From positions 1 through 56,343 of the forward strand of contig DYEQ01000002.1 in NCBI GenBank assembly GCA_020725645.1: a DNA stretch of 56,343 bases. Reading direction: 5' to 3'. Source of the stretch: Candidatus Fermentithermobacillaceae bacterium. GTDB lineage: Bacteria > Bacillota > Sulfobacillia > Fermentithermobacillales > DUSS01. The stretch's first letter is position 1. Every line of letters starts with the position of its first letter. The notes under the pieces are model-generated. The model saw only the letters and a list, made by a program, of their open reading frames with translations, did no database searches and was not told where the DNA came from. Below, in pieces: positions 1 through 8,441 of the stretch. A program made the translations under genes and the position numbers.

Positions 1-2
1 GC

Positions 3-524
3 GTCCTGAAAAAGGAGATGCCCATGAGGTTTCACGCTCACAGGGCGGACGACATCGCCACGGCGGTAAGGGTAGCTCGGGAATTTGACCTGGACTTCAG
101 CATAGAACATTGCACCGACGGTGCCACCATCGCGGAATTTCTTGGCACGCTCGGCGCCAGAGTTCACGTGGGGCCATTCCCCTCGACCAGGTCGAAAGTG
201 GAGCTCAGAAATCTCTCGGCCAAAACTCCCGCGGTCCTTCAAAAGGCCGGGTGCAAGGTGAGCATCATCTCCGATCACCCGTTCCACCCGATTCAGTTTT
301 ACTCGGTGGCCCTGGCCATTGCTTGGGCCAGCGGAATGCCGGAAGAGGAAGCCCTCAAGGCGGGCACCATCAACCCGGCGGAAAGCCTCGGGGTAGCCGA
401 CAGGGTCGGCAGTTTGGAAGCGGGCAAGGACGGCGACATCGTGCTTTGGAGCGACCATCCGTTTAAAATAAGGTCGAAGGTGGAGAGGGTGTTCATTCGG
501 GGGAAGCTCGTGTACGAACGGTAA
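3..524 (+). CDS. Amidohydrolase family protein, C-terminal part (gene starts before the window)
   Basis: The reading frame is open from base 3, so the start and the N-terminal metal-binding part lie upstream. The visible 173 or so residues match the second half of an imidazolonepropionase-like amidohydrolase. They contain FHAHRADD (metal-binding His pair of the barrel), SIEHCTDG (next His), and IISDHPFHP, where the Asp is the usual catalytic metal ligand. The frame ends with the small beta-sandwich tail (AGKDGDIVLWSDHPF, then VFIRGKLVYER). Such enzymes hydrolyse cyclic amides or ring C-N bonds in the cytoplasm; the substrate cannot be read from this part. A peptidase gene follows on the same strand, which fits a peptide or amino-acid breakdown setting. 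Identity as an amidohydrolase is solid; function within the family is open. Confidence 0.85.
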   Translation, partial: VLKKEMPMRFHAHRADDIATAVRVAREFDLDFSIEHCTDGATIAEFLGTLGARVHVGPFPSTRSKVELRNLSAKTPAVLQKAGCKVSIISDHPFHPIQFYSVALAIAWASGMPEEEALKAGTINPAESLGVADRVGSLEAGKDGDIVLWSDHPFKIRSKVERVFIRGKLVYER

Positions 525-658
525 CACTTGCGGAATTCACCCCTGGCGGACCTCAAACCTGTCGGTCTCTTTGGGGCTTATTCCGGTTCGGGTGAGCAGC
601 CGGGTTGAGGCGCCTGGTAAAGGCGTCAGACGGAATAACTTATGAGGAGATGTTTCGG

Positions 659-2290
659 GTGACGGAAGACGAATACCGGAGCTATCTAGATCGGTACATC
701 GCGGAAAGGCGAAACGAGATCGTCGGGACGCTTCTGGATCTTTTGAAGATCCCGAGTGTGGGGTCAGAGGGAACCGAGGGGGCGCCCTTCGGCCCCGAAG
801 TCGATCGCGCTCTCCGTTTCGTAACGGACAAGGCGTCGGCCTTCGGTCTCGATGTCAAGAACGTCGACGGCTACGCCGTACATTCGGAAACCGGGTCCGG
901 TTCCGAAGTTGTGATGGCTCTCACCCACGTGGACGTGGTCCCCATCGGTTCGGGATGGACCCGAAATCCGTTGGGGGAAGTGGCGGACGGAAAAGTCTTC
1001 GGCCGGGGAGCTCAGGACAACAAGGGACCGACCGTCGCGTGCTTGTACGCCCTTAGGGCCCTGAAGGAAAGCGGCACTCCGTTGCGGCGCCGCGTCCGGC
1101 ACGTGGTCGGCGGCAACGAAGAGTCCGGGTTCAGGTGCGTGAAACACTATTTTGAGGTCGAGCCCCCGCCGAAATACGGTTTTTCCCCGGATGCGTGCTT
1201 CCCCCTGGTCTACGCCGAAAAAGGCACGATGAACGTCCGCGTCCGGGCTCTCCTGGGCAAAGACAGCCGGGCAGGTGTGGAAAAATGTCGCATCCTCTGT
1301 CTCCTCGAAGAGATTTCCGGGGGCGAAGCGGCGAACATAGTGCCGGACAGGGCGGGAGCCGTTCTCCGCATGAGTCCGGGGGCCGAGAGCGAACAGGGTC
1401 TGGTGCTGCAAAGGCTTAAGGAAGGGGTCTCGAAGGTCGCCGAGGTCGTCGGGGGACCGGGGCCCCTGACTTTCGAGTTTTCGCAGGAACCGGGACGCAT
1501 TATCATACGAGCTTCAGGCAAGGCGTGCCACGCTTCGGTCCCGTGGGAGGGCACCAACGCCGTAGCTGCGGTGCTGTATCTCATCGGTTCGCTGGGTCCA
1601 ATCGTCCAGAACCACGCCGCGATCAGATTCATGGCGAACGCGGCAGACATCTACGGGCGCGGACTTGATATTCAGTGCGAAGACGACATCACGGGGAAGC
1701 TTTCCTGCAACCTCGGCGTGGTCGGGACCGAGGAGGTCGGGGACGTCGCTGGTGGCCCGGCTGAAGGTACGCCGCGAGAGAGCGGACCGGGAAGCGGCGC
1801 GAGAGAAGGCCACCCGGATCCGGGTAGCACCGGACGAGGCGGCCCGCCCGGAGGCGATGCGAGTTTAGGCGGTGCGGCAAGCCACGGTCAAGGCGGCCAG
1901 CTGCGGCGGGTCTGGGGGATCTACAACATCCGATATCCCGTGCGGGTTTCCGGCGATCTTTTGAGGTCCAGAGTTCTCGCGGTCCGGCGGCCTGAAGGTG
2001 TTGAGGCGGAGGTAGTCGGGCTCGGAAAGCCTCACTACACCGACCCTAATTCCTTTTTGGTGCAGACCCTGCTCAGGATTTATAGGGAGGAGAGCGGTGA
2101 CCAGTCGCCGCCGATCACCATCGGGGGCGGTACTTACGCCAAAGTCATCCCGGGAGGGGTGGCGTACGGTCCGGTGAGGCCGGGCAGGCTCGAAACCGCT
2201 CATCAGCCTGACGAGCATATCTTAATCGGCGACCTGCTTTTCCTCGTCAAGGTGTATTCGAGAGCTCTTCTCGCTCTGGCCAACGGATGA
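659..2290 (+). CDS. M20 family metallodipeptidase (PepV/Sapep-like) with a Gly/Pro-rich insert
   Basis: A zinc dipeptidase of 543 residues. The metal ligands are all visible: HVDVVP with downstream GRGAQDNKGP, GGNEESG with the catalytic Glu pair, the Asp in SPDACFP, and the late His in ETAHQPDEHI. Start: GTG at 659 lies nine bases after GAGGAG (644-649); an upstream TTG at 605 in the same frame has no comparable site. Family members are usually about 460-470 residues. The excess is a low-complexity stretch rich in Gly, Pro, Ser and Arg encoded near 1740-1900, placed between LSCNLGVV and the conserved IRYPV strand that normally follow each other closely. The enzyme is expected to be cytoplasmic and to split dipeptides after uptake. 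The flanking motifs stay in one frame, so the insert does not break the gene. Confidence 0.9.
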   Translation: MTEDEYRSYLDRYIAERRNEIVGTLLDLLKIPSVGSEGTEGAPFGPEVDRALRFVTDKASAFGLDVKNVDGYAVHSETGSGSEVVMALTHVDVVPIGSGWTRNPLGEVADGKVFGRGAQDNKGPTVACLYALRALKESGTPLRRRVRHVVGGNEESGFRCVKHYFEVEPPPKYGFSPDACFPLVYAEKGTMNVRVRALLGKDSRAGVEKCRILCLLEEISGGEAANIVPDRAGAVLRMSPGAESEQGLVLQRLKEGVSKVAEVVGGPGPLTFEFSQEPGRIIIRASGKACHASVPWEGTNAVAAVLYLIGSLGPIVQNHAAIRFMANAADIYGRGLDIQCEDDITGKLSCNLGVVGTEEVGDVAGGPAEGTPRESGPGSGAREGHPDPGSTGRGGPPGGDASLGGAASHGQGGQLRRVWGIYNIRYPVRVSGDLLRSRVLAVRRPEGVEAEVVGLGKPHYTDPNSFLVQTLLRIYREESGDQSPPITIGGGTYAKVIPGGVAYGPVRPGRLETAHQPDEHILIGDLLFLVKVYSRALLALANG

Positions 2291-2472
2291 TGTGTTAAAC
2301 TGAACGGCGGGTTTAACCGGGTGGTGGGTTCGGCTGGCCGGAAAAACAGAGGTGTCTCCAACGCTCTGAGAACGAAACCGGCGACAAGCCGGTGGGAAGA
2401 ACTCGAGTTCTGATCTTAGCCCAAAAGACCAAATTGGCCAGGCGAAGAGAACGCGGAGACGGAGGGCTCGTT

Positions 2473-2706
2473 ATGGGGGAGCACGATGAGCACGCGACGG
2501 CGCAGTACTGCGTCATCGACCGTTTCGAGGGAGACTGGGCCGTCATGGAGTGGAACAGGGTCGTTTTTAACTTTCCCAGGCGGTTGCTTCCCGGCGGAGC
2601 GAAGGAAGGTGACGTGATCCGCATAGCCTCGGAAGTGGACGCGGCCCGGACCGCCGAACGGCGCCAGCGGGTGAGGCAACTCGAGGAGAAGCTCTTTAGG
2701 GAGTAG
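2473..2706 (+). CDS. DUF3006 domain protein
   Basis: A small soluble protein of 77 residues with the DUF3006 pattern: an opening strand YCVIDRFEGDWAVMEW, a middle part FPRRLLPGGAKEGDVI, and a charged helical tail (TAERRQRVRQLEEKLF). ATG at 2473 is chosen because GGAGGG ends about seven bases earlier; an in-frame ATG at 2392 lacks such a site. Genes of this family often stand just before a ComEC-like metallo-beta-lactamase-fold gene, and that is the arrangement here (next gene at 2872). No activity is known for DUF3006. The pairing suggests it works with the secreted hydrolase, but this is inference. Confidence 0.75.
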   Translation: MGEHDEHATAQYCVIDRFEGDWAVMEWNRVVFNFPRRLLPGGAKEGDVIRIASEVDAARTAERRQRVRQLEEKLFRE

Positions 2707-2871
2707 AGCGGACCTCCAGCGGCTAAAGCTGATAGGTGCCGGGGAGAAACAAGGCCACCACTCCCGGGCTTTCGCTGTTCCGTTCCGGGCATGCTGCAAC
2801 CTCCCCGGGAACGTAGAGTGGCGAAATTAGAATATCCCGGACGGGGCAGGCAGAGTCGAACCTGAACGGGG

Positions 2872-3810
2872 ATGATTCCTGTGACGAAGCGGAGGCTCAT
2901 ATCGAAAGCGGCACGAACTGCCCTTGTTTTGCTAGTTGTCCTGCTGGCTGCGTCCATATTCTCGTTCTCGTGCACCCTTGCGCCCAGCCCTCCAGCAAGG
3001 CCGGGCGATTGGGGGGACTCGGGTAAACCGCCTGCCGGCAAACAGCCGGAACTGAAAGCGTTCTTCATCGACGTAGGCCAAGGGGACTCCTGCCTCATCA
3101 TAGCCAGAACCGGTGACGACCGGGAGTTTACCCTGCTTGTCGATGCCGGTCCGGGCGGAGCAGCTGACGAAGTGGTTGACTTCCTCAAGGAAGTTGGCGT
3201 GAGAAAAATCGATCACCTCGTGTTCACTCATCCTCACGAAGACCACATAGGCGGAGGCAAGGCGCTGCTCGAGGCATTCGAAGTGGGGAAAGTGTACATG
3301 CCGAGGACCACTCATACCACCGAAGCCTACGAAGAGCTGCTTCTGGCGATCCGGTCCAAGGGACTTACCGTTACCGAGGCGCGCGCGGGGAAGGTCATCC
3401 TCGAGGCGAAGGAGTTCAAGGCAGAGTTCCTCGGACCGGCGAAATCTTACGAGGATCTCAACGATCGTTCGGCGGTGATATGCGTGACCTTCGGGGAAAG
3501 GGTTCTTCTTTTTATGGGGGATGCGGAAGCGCAGGCTGAAGACGATATGCTCCAGGCAGGCCTCATCCCCGATGCCGATGTGTTGAAAGTGGGTCATCAC
3601 GGGAGTTCCTCGTCCACCACCGGCGAGTTCATCAGAGTTTCGCGACCATCCATTGCGGTCATCTCCGTAGGCCCAAACCCCTACGGCCACCCGTCAAAAA
3701 CCGTCCTCGACCGGCTTGAAAGGGCCGGTGTAAGGGTATACAGGACGGACCTCCACGGTACCGTGGAGATCGTCATCAGGGGTGACCGGTTGGACGTGTC
3801 CACCCGGTAA
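2872..3810 (+). CDS. ComEC/Rec2-related MBL-fold hydrolase, exported or membrane-anchored
   Basis: A 312-residue metallo-beta-lactamase-fold protein of the ComEC C-terminal type. Visible motifs are FIDVGQGDS at the start of the fold, the metal motif THPHEDHIGG (HxHxDH), LFMGDAE, and KVGHHGSSSST near the end. Before the fold is a basic start, a hydrophobic segment (about residues 17-32) and FSFSC, a poor lipobox that could anchor the protein by its Cys. A proline-rich linker follows. The fold is therefore predicted to lie outside the membrane, where relatives are thought to cut nucleic acid or phosphodiesters; the substrate here is unknown. The channel part of full-length ComEC is absent. Start: ATG at 2872, or GTG at 2881; neither has a perfect ribosome site. 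The preceding DUF3006 gene is a recurrent partner. Confidence 0.85.
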   Translation: MIPVTKRRLISKAARTALVLLVVLLAASIFSFSCTLAPSPPARPGDWGDSGKPPAGKQPELKAFFIDVGQGDSCLIIARTGDDREFTLLVDAGPGGAADEVVDFLKEVGVRKIDHLVFTHPHEDHIGGGKALLEAFEVGKVYMPRTTHTTEAYEELLLAIRSKGLTVTEARAGKVILEAKEFKAEFLGPAKSYEDLNDRSAVICVTFGERVLLFMGDAEAQAEDDMLQAGLIPDADVLKVGHHGSSSSTTGEFIRVSRPSIAVISVGPNPYGHPSKTVLDRLERAGVRVYRTDLHGTVEIVIRGDRLDVSTR

Positions 3811-3925
3811 GCGAAAGAATTACTCAGCGAGCACCTGATTTTAGCCGTGGAAACGAGGCCCCGACTCCCTGCCTGAATGAGTCGACGGGATAATAGCCCC
3901 ACGGGTTCATGCGGCTTTGCAAACT

Positions 3926-5203
3926 CTAAGCTTTACGGGAGATTCGCTCCATTCCCCCTGGCATGTATTTTCTCAGAGCTTCCGGCACTACCACGCTTCC
4001 GTCGCTTTCCTGGTAGTTCTCCATGATCGCCGCGATGGTCCGGCCGATTGCGATAGCTGTGCCGTTCAGGGTATGGGCGTAGGCGAGCTTACCTCCGCCG
4101 GCCGGCCTGTACCTGACGTTGAGCCCCCTCGCCTGGTAGTCCGTGCAGGTGCTGCATGACGTTATCTCCCTGTAGGTTTTTTCCGCCGGGCGCCAGAACT
4201 CGAGATCGTACTTCCTGTAAGCGATGGGCCCCAGGTCGCCGGCGCACATCTTTACGACGCGATACGGGATCCCCAGCGTTTGATAGATGCGCTCCTGGAG
4301 CGAGACCATCCACTCGTGAGTCGCATCGGATGTTTCGGGTTTGTCGTAGACGAACATTTCCACCTTGTCAAAATGGTGCGTTCTCATGAGGCCTCGCACA
4401 TCCTTACCGCCGGACCCCACTTCCGTCCGGTAGCATGGGGAAAAGCCCGCGTATTTCAAGGGTAGATCGGCCTCGTCCAGGATTTCTCCGGCGTGCAGGG
4501 CGGCCAAGGGGATTTCGGAAGTTCCGACCAACCCAAGGTTTTCCCCTTCTATTCGGTAGATCTGGTCACGGAAGAAAGGATAGTGGCCCGAGCCATAGAG
4601 GACGTCTTCCCGCACTATCACGGGAGCGATTACCGGTATGAACCCTTCAGCCGTCAAAAAGTCCAGGGCGAATCTCACCAGCGCGAATTCGAGGAATACG
4701 GCTTCCCGTGCCAGAAAGTAGGTTCGGGTTCCCCAGACTTTAGCTCCGCGGCCTGTGTCGATGAGACCCAGGGATTCTCCCAGGTCGGCATGGTCCCTGG
4801 GCTCGAAGGGGAAGGTTCTAGGGGTGCCCCACCGTCTTACCTCCATGTTTCCGGATTCGTCCTCTCCGGGAGGTACATCGGGCGCGAGCATGTTGGGGAC
4901 GGTGTACAGCAGGGAATCGAGTCTTACCTCGACGTCCCTGAGTTTTTCCTCCATGGCGGAGACTTGCTCCCTTATCAGGCGGTTCTTCTCGATGAGGGAT
5001 TGACGCTCATCCGGGTCCCGGCACGTCCTGGTGGCCTCGGAGAGCCGGTTCCTCTCTTCCCTCAGCCGGTTAATCTTCCGCACCAACGTACCTCTCTCTT
5101 CATCGAGGGAAAGGATTTCATCGAGAGGTGCCGTAGCTCCCCTTTTCTTAAGCATCTCTTCTACCGCGGGACGATCCTTTCTCAAAATCGCGATGTCAAA
5201 CAC
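3926..5203 (-). CDS. serS: Seryl-tRNA synthetase
   Basis: Class II seryl-tRNA synthetase of 425 residues, the normal family length. It charges tRNA-Ser in the cytoplasm. The N-terminal long coiled coil that grips the tRNA covers roughly residues 30-100 (many Glu, Arg and Leu). The catalytic core shows motif 2 region CYRTEVGSGGKDVRGLMRTH and motif 3 region near the end (LNGTAIAIGRTIAAIMENYQ). GTG at 5203 is preferred: GGAGGC lies seven bases upstream, and VFDIAILRKD is the usual first strand. An upstream in-frame ATG at 5239 adds 12 residues unlike the family. A T-box leader lies directly upstream on the same strand, so expression should rise when uncharged tRNA-Ser accumulates. Confidence 0.97.
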   Translation of the reverse strand: MFDIAILRKDRPAVEEMLKKRGATAPLDEILSLDEERGTLVRKINRLREERNRLSEATRTCRDPDERQSLIEKNRLIREQVSAMEEKLRDVEVRLDSLLYTVPNMLAPDVPPGEDESGNMEVRRWGTPRTFPFEPRDHADLGESLGLIDTGRGAKVWGTRTYFLAREAVFLEFALVRFALDFLTAEGFIPVIAPVIVREDVLYGSGHYPFFRDQIYRIEGENLGLVGTSEIPLAALHAGEILDEADLPLKYAGFSPCYRTEVGSGGKDVRGLMRTHHFDKVEMFVYDKPETSDATHEWMVSLQERIYQTLGIPYRVVKMCAGDLGPIAYRKYDLEFWRPAEKTYREITSCSTCTDYQARGLNVRYRPAGGGKLAYAHTLNGTAIAIGRTIAAIMENYQESDGSVVVPEALRKYMPGGMERISRKA

Positions 5204-5264
5204 AGTAAACGCCTCCTTCGCGCAGTTTTGCACAACCATGGCATATGTTCCCGTGGCATTCCGA

Positions 5265-5600
5265 GGGAATCCACGAAAACAACAGAGCAGATTTCCTCAC
5301 GGACGAGGAAACCTGCTCTCGTGGTGCCACCGTGATTTACCTGCCGGATAACCCGGCGGGCCTCCTTTCCCGTAACGTGGGCGACCGGCTGGGCATACTC
5401 AGTCCCTTTCGCAACACCCGCTCCATTTCCTGGCCTCCGGGATTAGGCTCGGAGTTGACGACTCCATTGAACCGGTCTACCGGAAGCCGACCTGGAGACA
5501 GGGCACTAGCGCTTGGGGCGCCTTTCAACCCGCAGCTCAGGGGTGCTCGCCTGAATCGTCCGGCGACTGCCTCGCACCAGCCGGCAGCTCTCTAGAGCCT
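5265..5600 (-). promoter_or_regulatory. T-box riboswitch leader of serS, probable AGC (Ser) specifier
   Basis: Reading on the minus strand, the leader opens with AGAGAGCTGCCGGCTGGTGC, a typical stem I pattern (GAGAG and GGTGCGA bulge). It then shows GCGAGCACCCCTGAGC, which matches the specifier loop region; the triplet AGC (5547-5545) is a serine codon and stands where the specifier normally is. The conserved T-box sequence is GGTGGCACCACG (5332-5320). It is followed at once by a terminator stem (5319-5284). The leader ends about 60 bases before the serS start. Known mechanism: uncharged tRNA-Ser pairs with the specifier and with the T-box bulge and prevents termination. Specifier choice is by pattern, not by folding. 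Confidence 0.9.
5274..5319 (-). terminator. Intrinsic terminator of the serS T-box
   Basis: On the minus strand AGAGCAGGTTTCCTC pairs with GAGGAAATCTGCTCT around a short loop (5319-5284), with one mismatch, and is followed by TGTTGTTTTC. It starts immediately after the T-box sequence, as expected for the terminator/antiterminator switch. Confidence 0.85.
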
Positions 5601-5603
5601 TCT

Positions 5604-5978
5604 TCTCCAGGCACGTCCCCGTCATGGCTTTGGACAGGAATATACCACAAACCAAGCCCGAGAGCGAGGGGAGAACCCCGAAGCCCGTTGCAACATTCAT
5701 CCATCCTCACCATTCGTTCATGGAGCCAAGTTTGGATAACTTCTCGTCCCTTAAGAAAGTGAGCGGATATTCAGCTGTGACGCCAGCGCAAAATGGGCGT
5801 AATGTTCAAAGGGTAGCTTGCTCCAGTAGCAGCTGGGTGCAAGTCTAGAACAGGGGGTCGAGCTGTTATCGTTCAAGCGTCGAGGCGGCTGCTCCCAGAC
5901 ATAGTGCAAGTCTAGTTGCCAGATGACCGGCGAAACTCAGCAGGCTCTGGGGTCATTACCGGAAAGGAGGTTTTCTAC
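5604..5978. other. Divergent intergenic region, no gene seen; one 12-bp direct repeat
   Basis: Between the serS leader (minus) and the LiaF-like gene (plus) I see no credible coding frame. The only structure noticed is GTGCAAGTCTAG, present at 5837-5848 and again at 5904-5915, 67 bases apart start to start. It may be a paired binding site for the downstream gene or chance. No clear promoter boxes were recognised. Confidence 0.4.
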
Positions 5979-6701
5979 GTGGGTTCCAGAAGACAAGTCA
6001 TTTTCGGTCTTATCCTGGTCGCTTTGGGCATAGTCTGGCTGTTAAACAACGTGGGCGTAATATCGGTGACCATCGGCTACATCGTGAGCACGTACTGGCC
6101 AGTGCTCTTCATCATCTGGGGGCTTGACCTGCTGATCGAAGGAAGCAGGCGGACGGGAAGCGGCCGCCGGAGCGACTTCGCCAACGCCGGAGTCCTCCTA
6201 ATTATAGGCGTTCTCTTGCTTCTCCGGACGACGGATCTTTATTACTTCGACTGGTCAGTCATATGGAAAGCTCTCCTTCCAATTCTCCTCATCCTCATCG
6301 GATGGAACCTGGTATCGAGCGGGACTTTCCCCGGCGGGACACACTGGGCCATTATGAGCGGCGTCGAACGGAAGCAAAGGGGATGGAAGCTGGAAAGCGG
6401 GAGCTTCGCCGCTGTCTTGGGTTCTGTCGAGATTGACGCCACGGTCGCGGATATCCCAGAAGGAGAGATCAGATTGGACCTGTTCGCCCTCATGGGTGCT
6501 GTGGAGCTTATCGTACCGGCGGATGTCGCGGTCGAGTGCCGGGGTACGGCGGTCCTGGGCGGAATCGAGTTCTTCAGAGAGGACGCTGGAGGTATCGTCG
6601 CCAGCATCGACAGCACCTTCCCCGGCGCTCCCGGTTCTACAAAGAAGCTGGTGATTGCCGCGCGGGCGGTTATGGGCGGAGTGGACATAAAGCGCGGCTG
6701 A
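5979..6701 (+). CDS. LiaF-like membrane protein (DUF5668-type transmembrane N-terminus, LiaF C-terminal domain)
   Basis: A 240-residue protein. The first half has about four short hydrophobic segments typical of LiaF/YvqF-like proteins, beginning QVIFGLILVALGIVWLLNN, followed by a WPVLFIIWGLDLL helix and two more near LLIIGVLLLLR and LLPILLILIGWNL. The second half is the soluble beta-rich LiaF C-terminal domain, with repeated strands such as VLGSVEIDATVADIPEG, LMGAVELIVPADVAVE and TAVLGGIEFF. In other Bacillota such proteins restrain a cell-envelope stress kinase; no kinase is next to this gene, so the target is unknown. GTG at 5979 is chosen because AAAGGAGG ends eight bases before it. A strong terminator follows at 6756, so the gene is probably monocistronic. 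Confidence 0.85.
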   Translation: MGSRRQVIFGLILVALGIVWLLNNVGVISVTIGYIVSTYWPVLFIIWGLDLLIEGSRRTGSGRRSDFANAGVLLIIGVLLLLRTTDLYYFDWSVIWKALLPILLILIGWNLVSSGTFPGGTHWAIMSGVERKQRGWKLESGSFAAVLGSVEIDATVADIPEGEIRLDLFALMGAVELIVPADVAVECRGTAVLGGIEFFREDAGGIVASIDSTFPGAPGSTKKLVIAARAVMGGVDIKRG

Positions 6702-6755
6702 TGTCGGAAGCTCACGTTTGCCTGAAGATTCAGGCGAGCCTTCCTGGAGTGAGAC

Positions 6756-6790
6756 GACGCAGGGCTCCGGAGCCCTGCGTCAGCTTTTTT
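6756..6790 (+). terminator. Rho-independent terminator after the LiaF-like gene
   Basis: A perfect 13-bp inverted repeat, GACGCAGGGCTCC followed directly by GGAGCCCTGCGTC (6756-6781), then AGCTTTTTT. It lies 55 bases after the stop codon. The rest of the gap to 7028 holds no gene; it presumably carries the promoter of the next operon, but I see no convincing -35/-10 pair. Confidence 0.93.
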
Positions 6791-7028
6791 AAGCACCTGT
6801 AAGCATCTACTCTCATGTCTCATGGGTAGCGCCGCAAGCTGGACCAGGCGCCGGGCGCCGGGAGCCGCTTAAGCGCAGACAAAAGCAGAGATCAGCATCG
6901 AAAAGCTCGTACAACGAGCGGACCAAGAAGGACATGCTCCTTGCGATAGCGAATCTATATAGGAATATCGTTTGAATTTACCACGTGCCCGGTTGTATCC
7001 GGGAGACAAAGATGGGAGGTGAACCAGG

Positions 7029-7793
7029 TTGTTCGTTGCCAAGAGGATCTTCGATTTCTTCGCCCTTATGGTAGCTTGCGGATTGATCGGCTGGTGGATC
7101 AGGCAGGCGATGCGGGGTGCGAACATCCGCATCCGCCCTATCGCAGGGTTTGACGCCATCGACGAAGCTATCGGCAGGGCGACGGAGATGGGGAAGCCCC
7201 TGCACTTCACGCCGGGTTTCGGCGGTCTGGTGGCTGCTACGTTCGCCGGGCTGGAGGCGCTTTCATACATCGCCAGGAAAGCTGCCGAGTATGATGCCAG
7301 GCTGATAGTCACCGTATCCCAGCCGGAAACCTACGCCGTGACAGAGCAGGTGGAAAGGCAAGCGTATCTCGAAGCTGGAAAGGCCGATAGTTTCCGGCCC
7401 GAAGATTGTCGTTTCATTTCACCTGATCAGTGGGCATACGCCAGCGGTGTGGTAGGCGTGCTCATGAGGGAGAAAGTTGCGTCCAACATCATGATCGGGC
7501 AGTTCGCCGCCGAGTCGCTTATCCTCGCGGAGGCCGGAAATACGGTAGGGGCCATCCAGATCGCCGGAACCACCAACGCGTACCAGATTCCATTCTTCGT
7601 AGCTGCATGCGACTACGTCATCCTGGGCGATGAGATGTTTGCCGCAGGAGCTCACTTTGCCGACAACAAGGCGCACCTGGGCAGCCTGCGCGGCGAGGAC
7701 TTCATCAAAGCTATCTGCATCGGGCTCATCATCGTAGGAGCGGTTTTGACCACGTTCGGTTCGAATTTCCTTACGAATTTGCTGGCGAAGTAA
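7029..7793 (+). CDS. DUF6754-like membrane-anchored protein, first gene of a four-gene membrane operon
   Basis: A 254-residue protein with a transmembrane helix at each end (about residues 6-23, and a C-terminal one at GLIIVGAVLTTFG) enclosing a soluble alpha/beta domain. Recognisable segments of that domain are LHFTPGFGGLVAATFAGLEAL, cut here to its Gly-rich core, RLIVTVSQPETYAVTEQV, and GAIQIAGTTNAYQIPFFVAACDYVI. This matches what I remember of DUF6754, a family without known function. The TTG start at 7029 stands behind GGGAGGTGAA. The stop is 13 bases before the next start, so the genes are co-translated. Together with the next three genes it should form one membrane complex; any ligand or enzymatic role is unknown. 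Confidence 0.8.
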   Translation: MFVAKRIFDFFALMVACGLIGWWIRQAMRGANIRIRPIAGFDAIDEAIGRATEMGKPLHFTPGFGGLVAATFAGLEALSYIARKAAEYDARLIVTVSQPETYAVTEQVERQAYLEAGKADSFRPEDCRFISPDQWAYASGVVGVLMREKVASNIMIGQFAAESLILAEAGNTVGAIQIAGTTNAYQIPFFVAACDYVILGDEMFAAGAHFADNKAHLGSLRGEDFIKAICIGLIIVGAVLTTFGSNFLTNLLAK

Positions 7794-7806
7794 GGAGGTG
7801 AGGGGT

Positions 7807-8430
7807 GTGTTCTTCAAGAGGTCTGTACCCGTGACCATCGCATTTGTCTGCGGGGTCCTGCAGGTTTTGGACTATTTCTTTAAGTGGGGTATCGTCAACA
7901 AAGCTGCGCAGGAAACGCGGGCTTGGGTGGCGCTGGTCGCAGTGTTCGCGTTGGGCCTCGGTGCTGTAAACGTGCTGAGGGTGCACTTAAGACGCGTACA
8001 GCAAAACCCGGTGAAAAACGCGACCAGCGTGCTTCTGTTGATCACTTTTTTGGTCACGATATTCATCGGCCTTACGGCGGGACAGTCATCCAAGCCGTAC
8101 AAGTTCATTTTCGACTACATCATCGTCCCGACCGGAAGCGCCATATTCTCGCTCTTGGCCTTCTACATCGGTACGGCAGCTTACAGGGCGTTTAGGGCCA
8201 GAACGCTTGAGGCTGGGATCCTTCTTGTGACGGGTTGCATCGTAATGCTGGGAAAGGTGCCTCTCGGTGAGAAGATACTCCCCTTTGCGCCTAAATGGAC
8301 CACCTGGATCATGCAGGTGTTGAACGTAGGCGGGCAGAGAGGCGTTATGATCGCAGGTGCTATCGGCTTCATCGCGGTATCCCTCAGGATCATCACCGGT
8401 CTTGACAGGCATACCTACGGCGTGGAATAG
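7807..8430 (+). CDS. Uncharacterised polytopic membrane protein, second gene of the operon
   Basis: A 207-residue protein with five or six hydrophobic helices. Clear ones are VTIAFVCGVLQVLDYFF, ALVAVFALGLGAVNVL, VLLLITFLVTIFIGLTAG, and IMIAGAIGFIAVSLRII read around residue 185. Between helices there are conserved-looking patches such as FDYIIVPTGSAIFSLLAFY. I do not recognise a named family. GTG at 7807 is chosen because GGAGG lies eight bases upstream; a GTG at 7798 would overlap that site. It is followed after 11 bases by the third gene. By position and topology it looks like an integral subunit supporting the soluble domains of its neighbours. No catalytic motif is visible. Confidence 0.75.
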   Translation: MFFKRSVPVTIAFVCGVLQVLDYFFKWGIVNKAAQETRAWVALVAVFALGLGAVNVLRVHLRRVQQNPVKNATSVLLLITFLVTIFIGLTAGQSSKPYKFIFDYIIVPTGSAIFSLLAFYIGTAAYRAFRARTLEAGILLVTGCIVMLGKVPLGEKILPFAPKWTTWIMQVLNVGGQRGVMIAGAIGFIAVSLRIITGLDRHTYGVE

Positions 8431-8441
8431 GGGGGAGATAG

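Noticed and set aside
4493-5335. 280-codon plus-strand frame
   Set aside because: It runs antisense through serS and its T-box; serS is unmistakable and this frame has no family residues.
5624-5848. Small plus-strand gene between the T-box and the LiaF-like gene
   Set aside because: No ribosome site and no recognisable residues.
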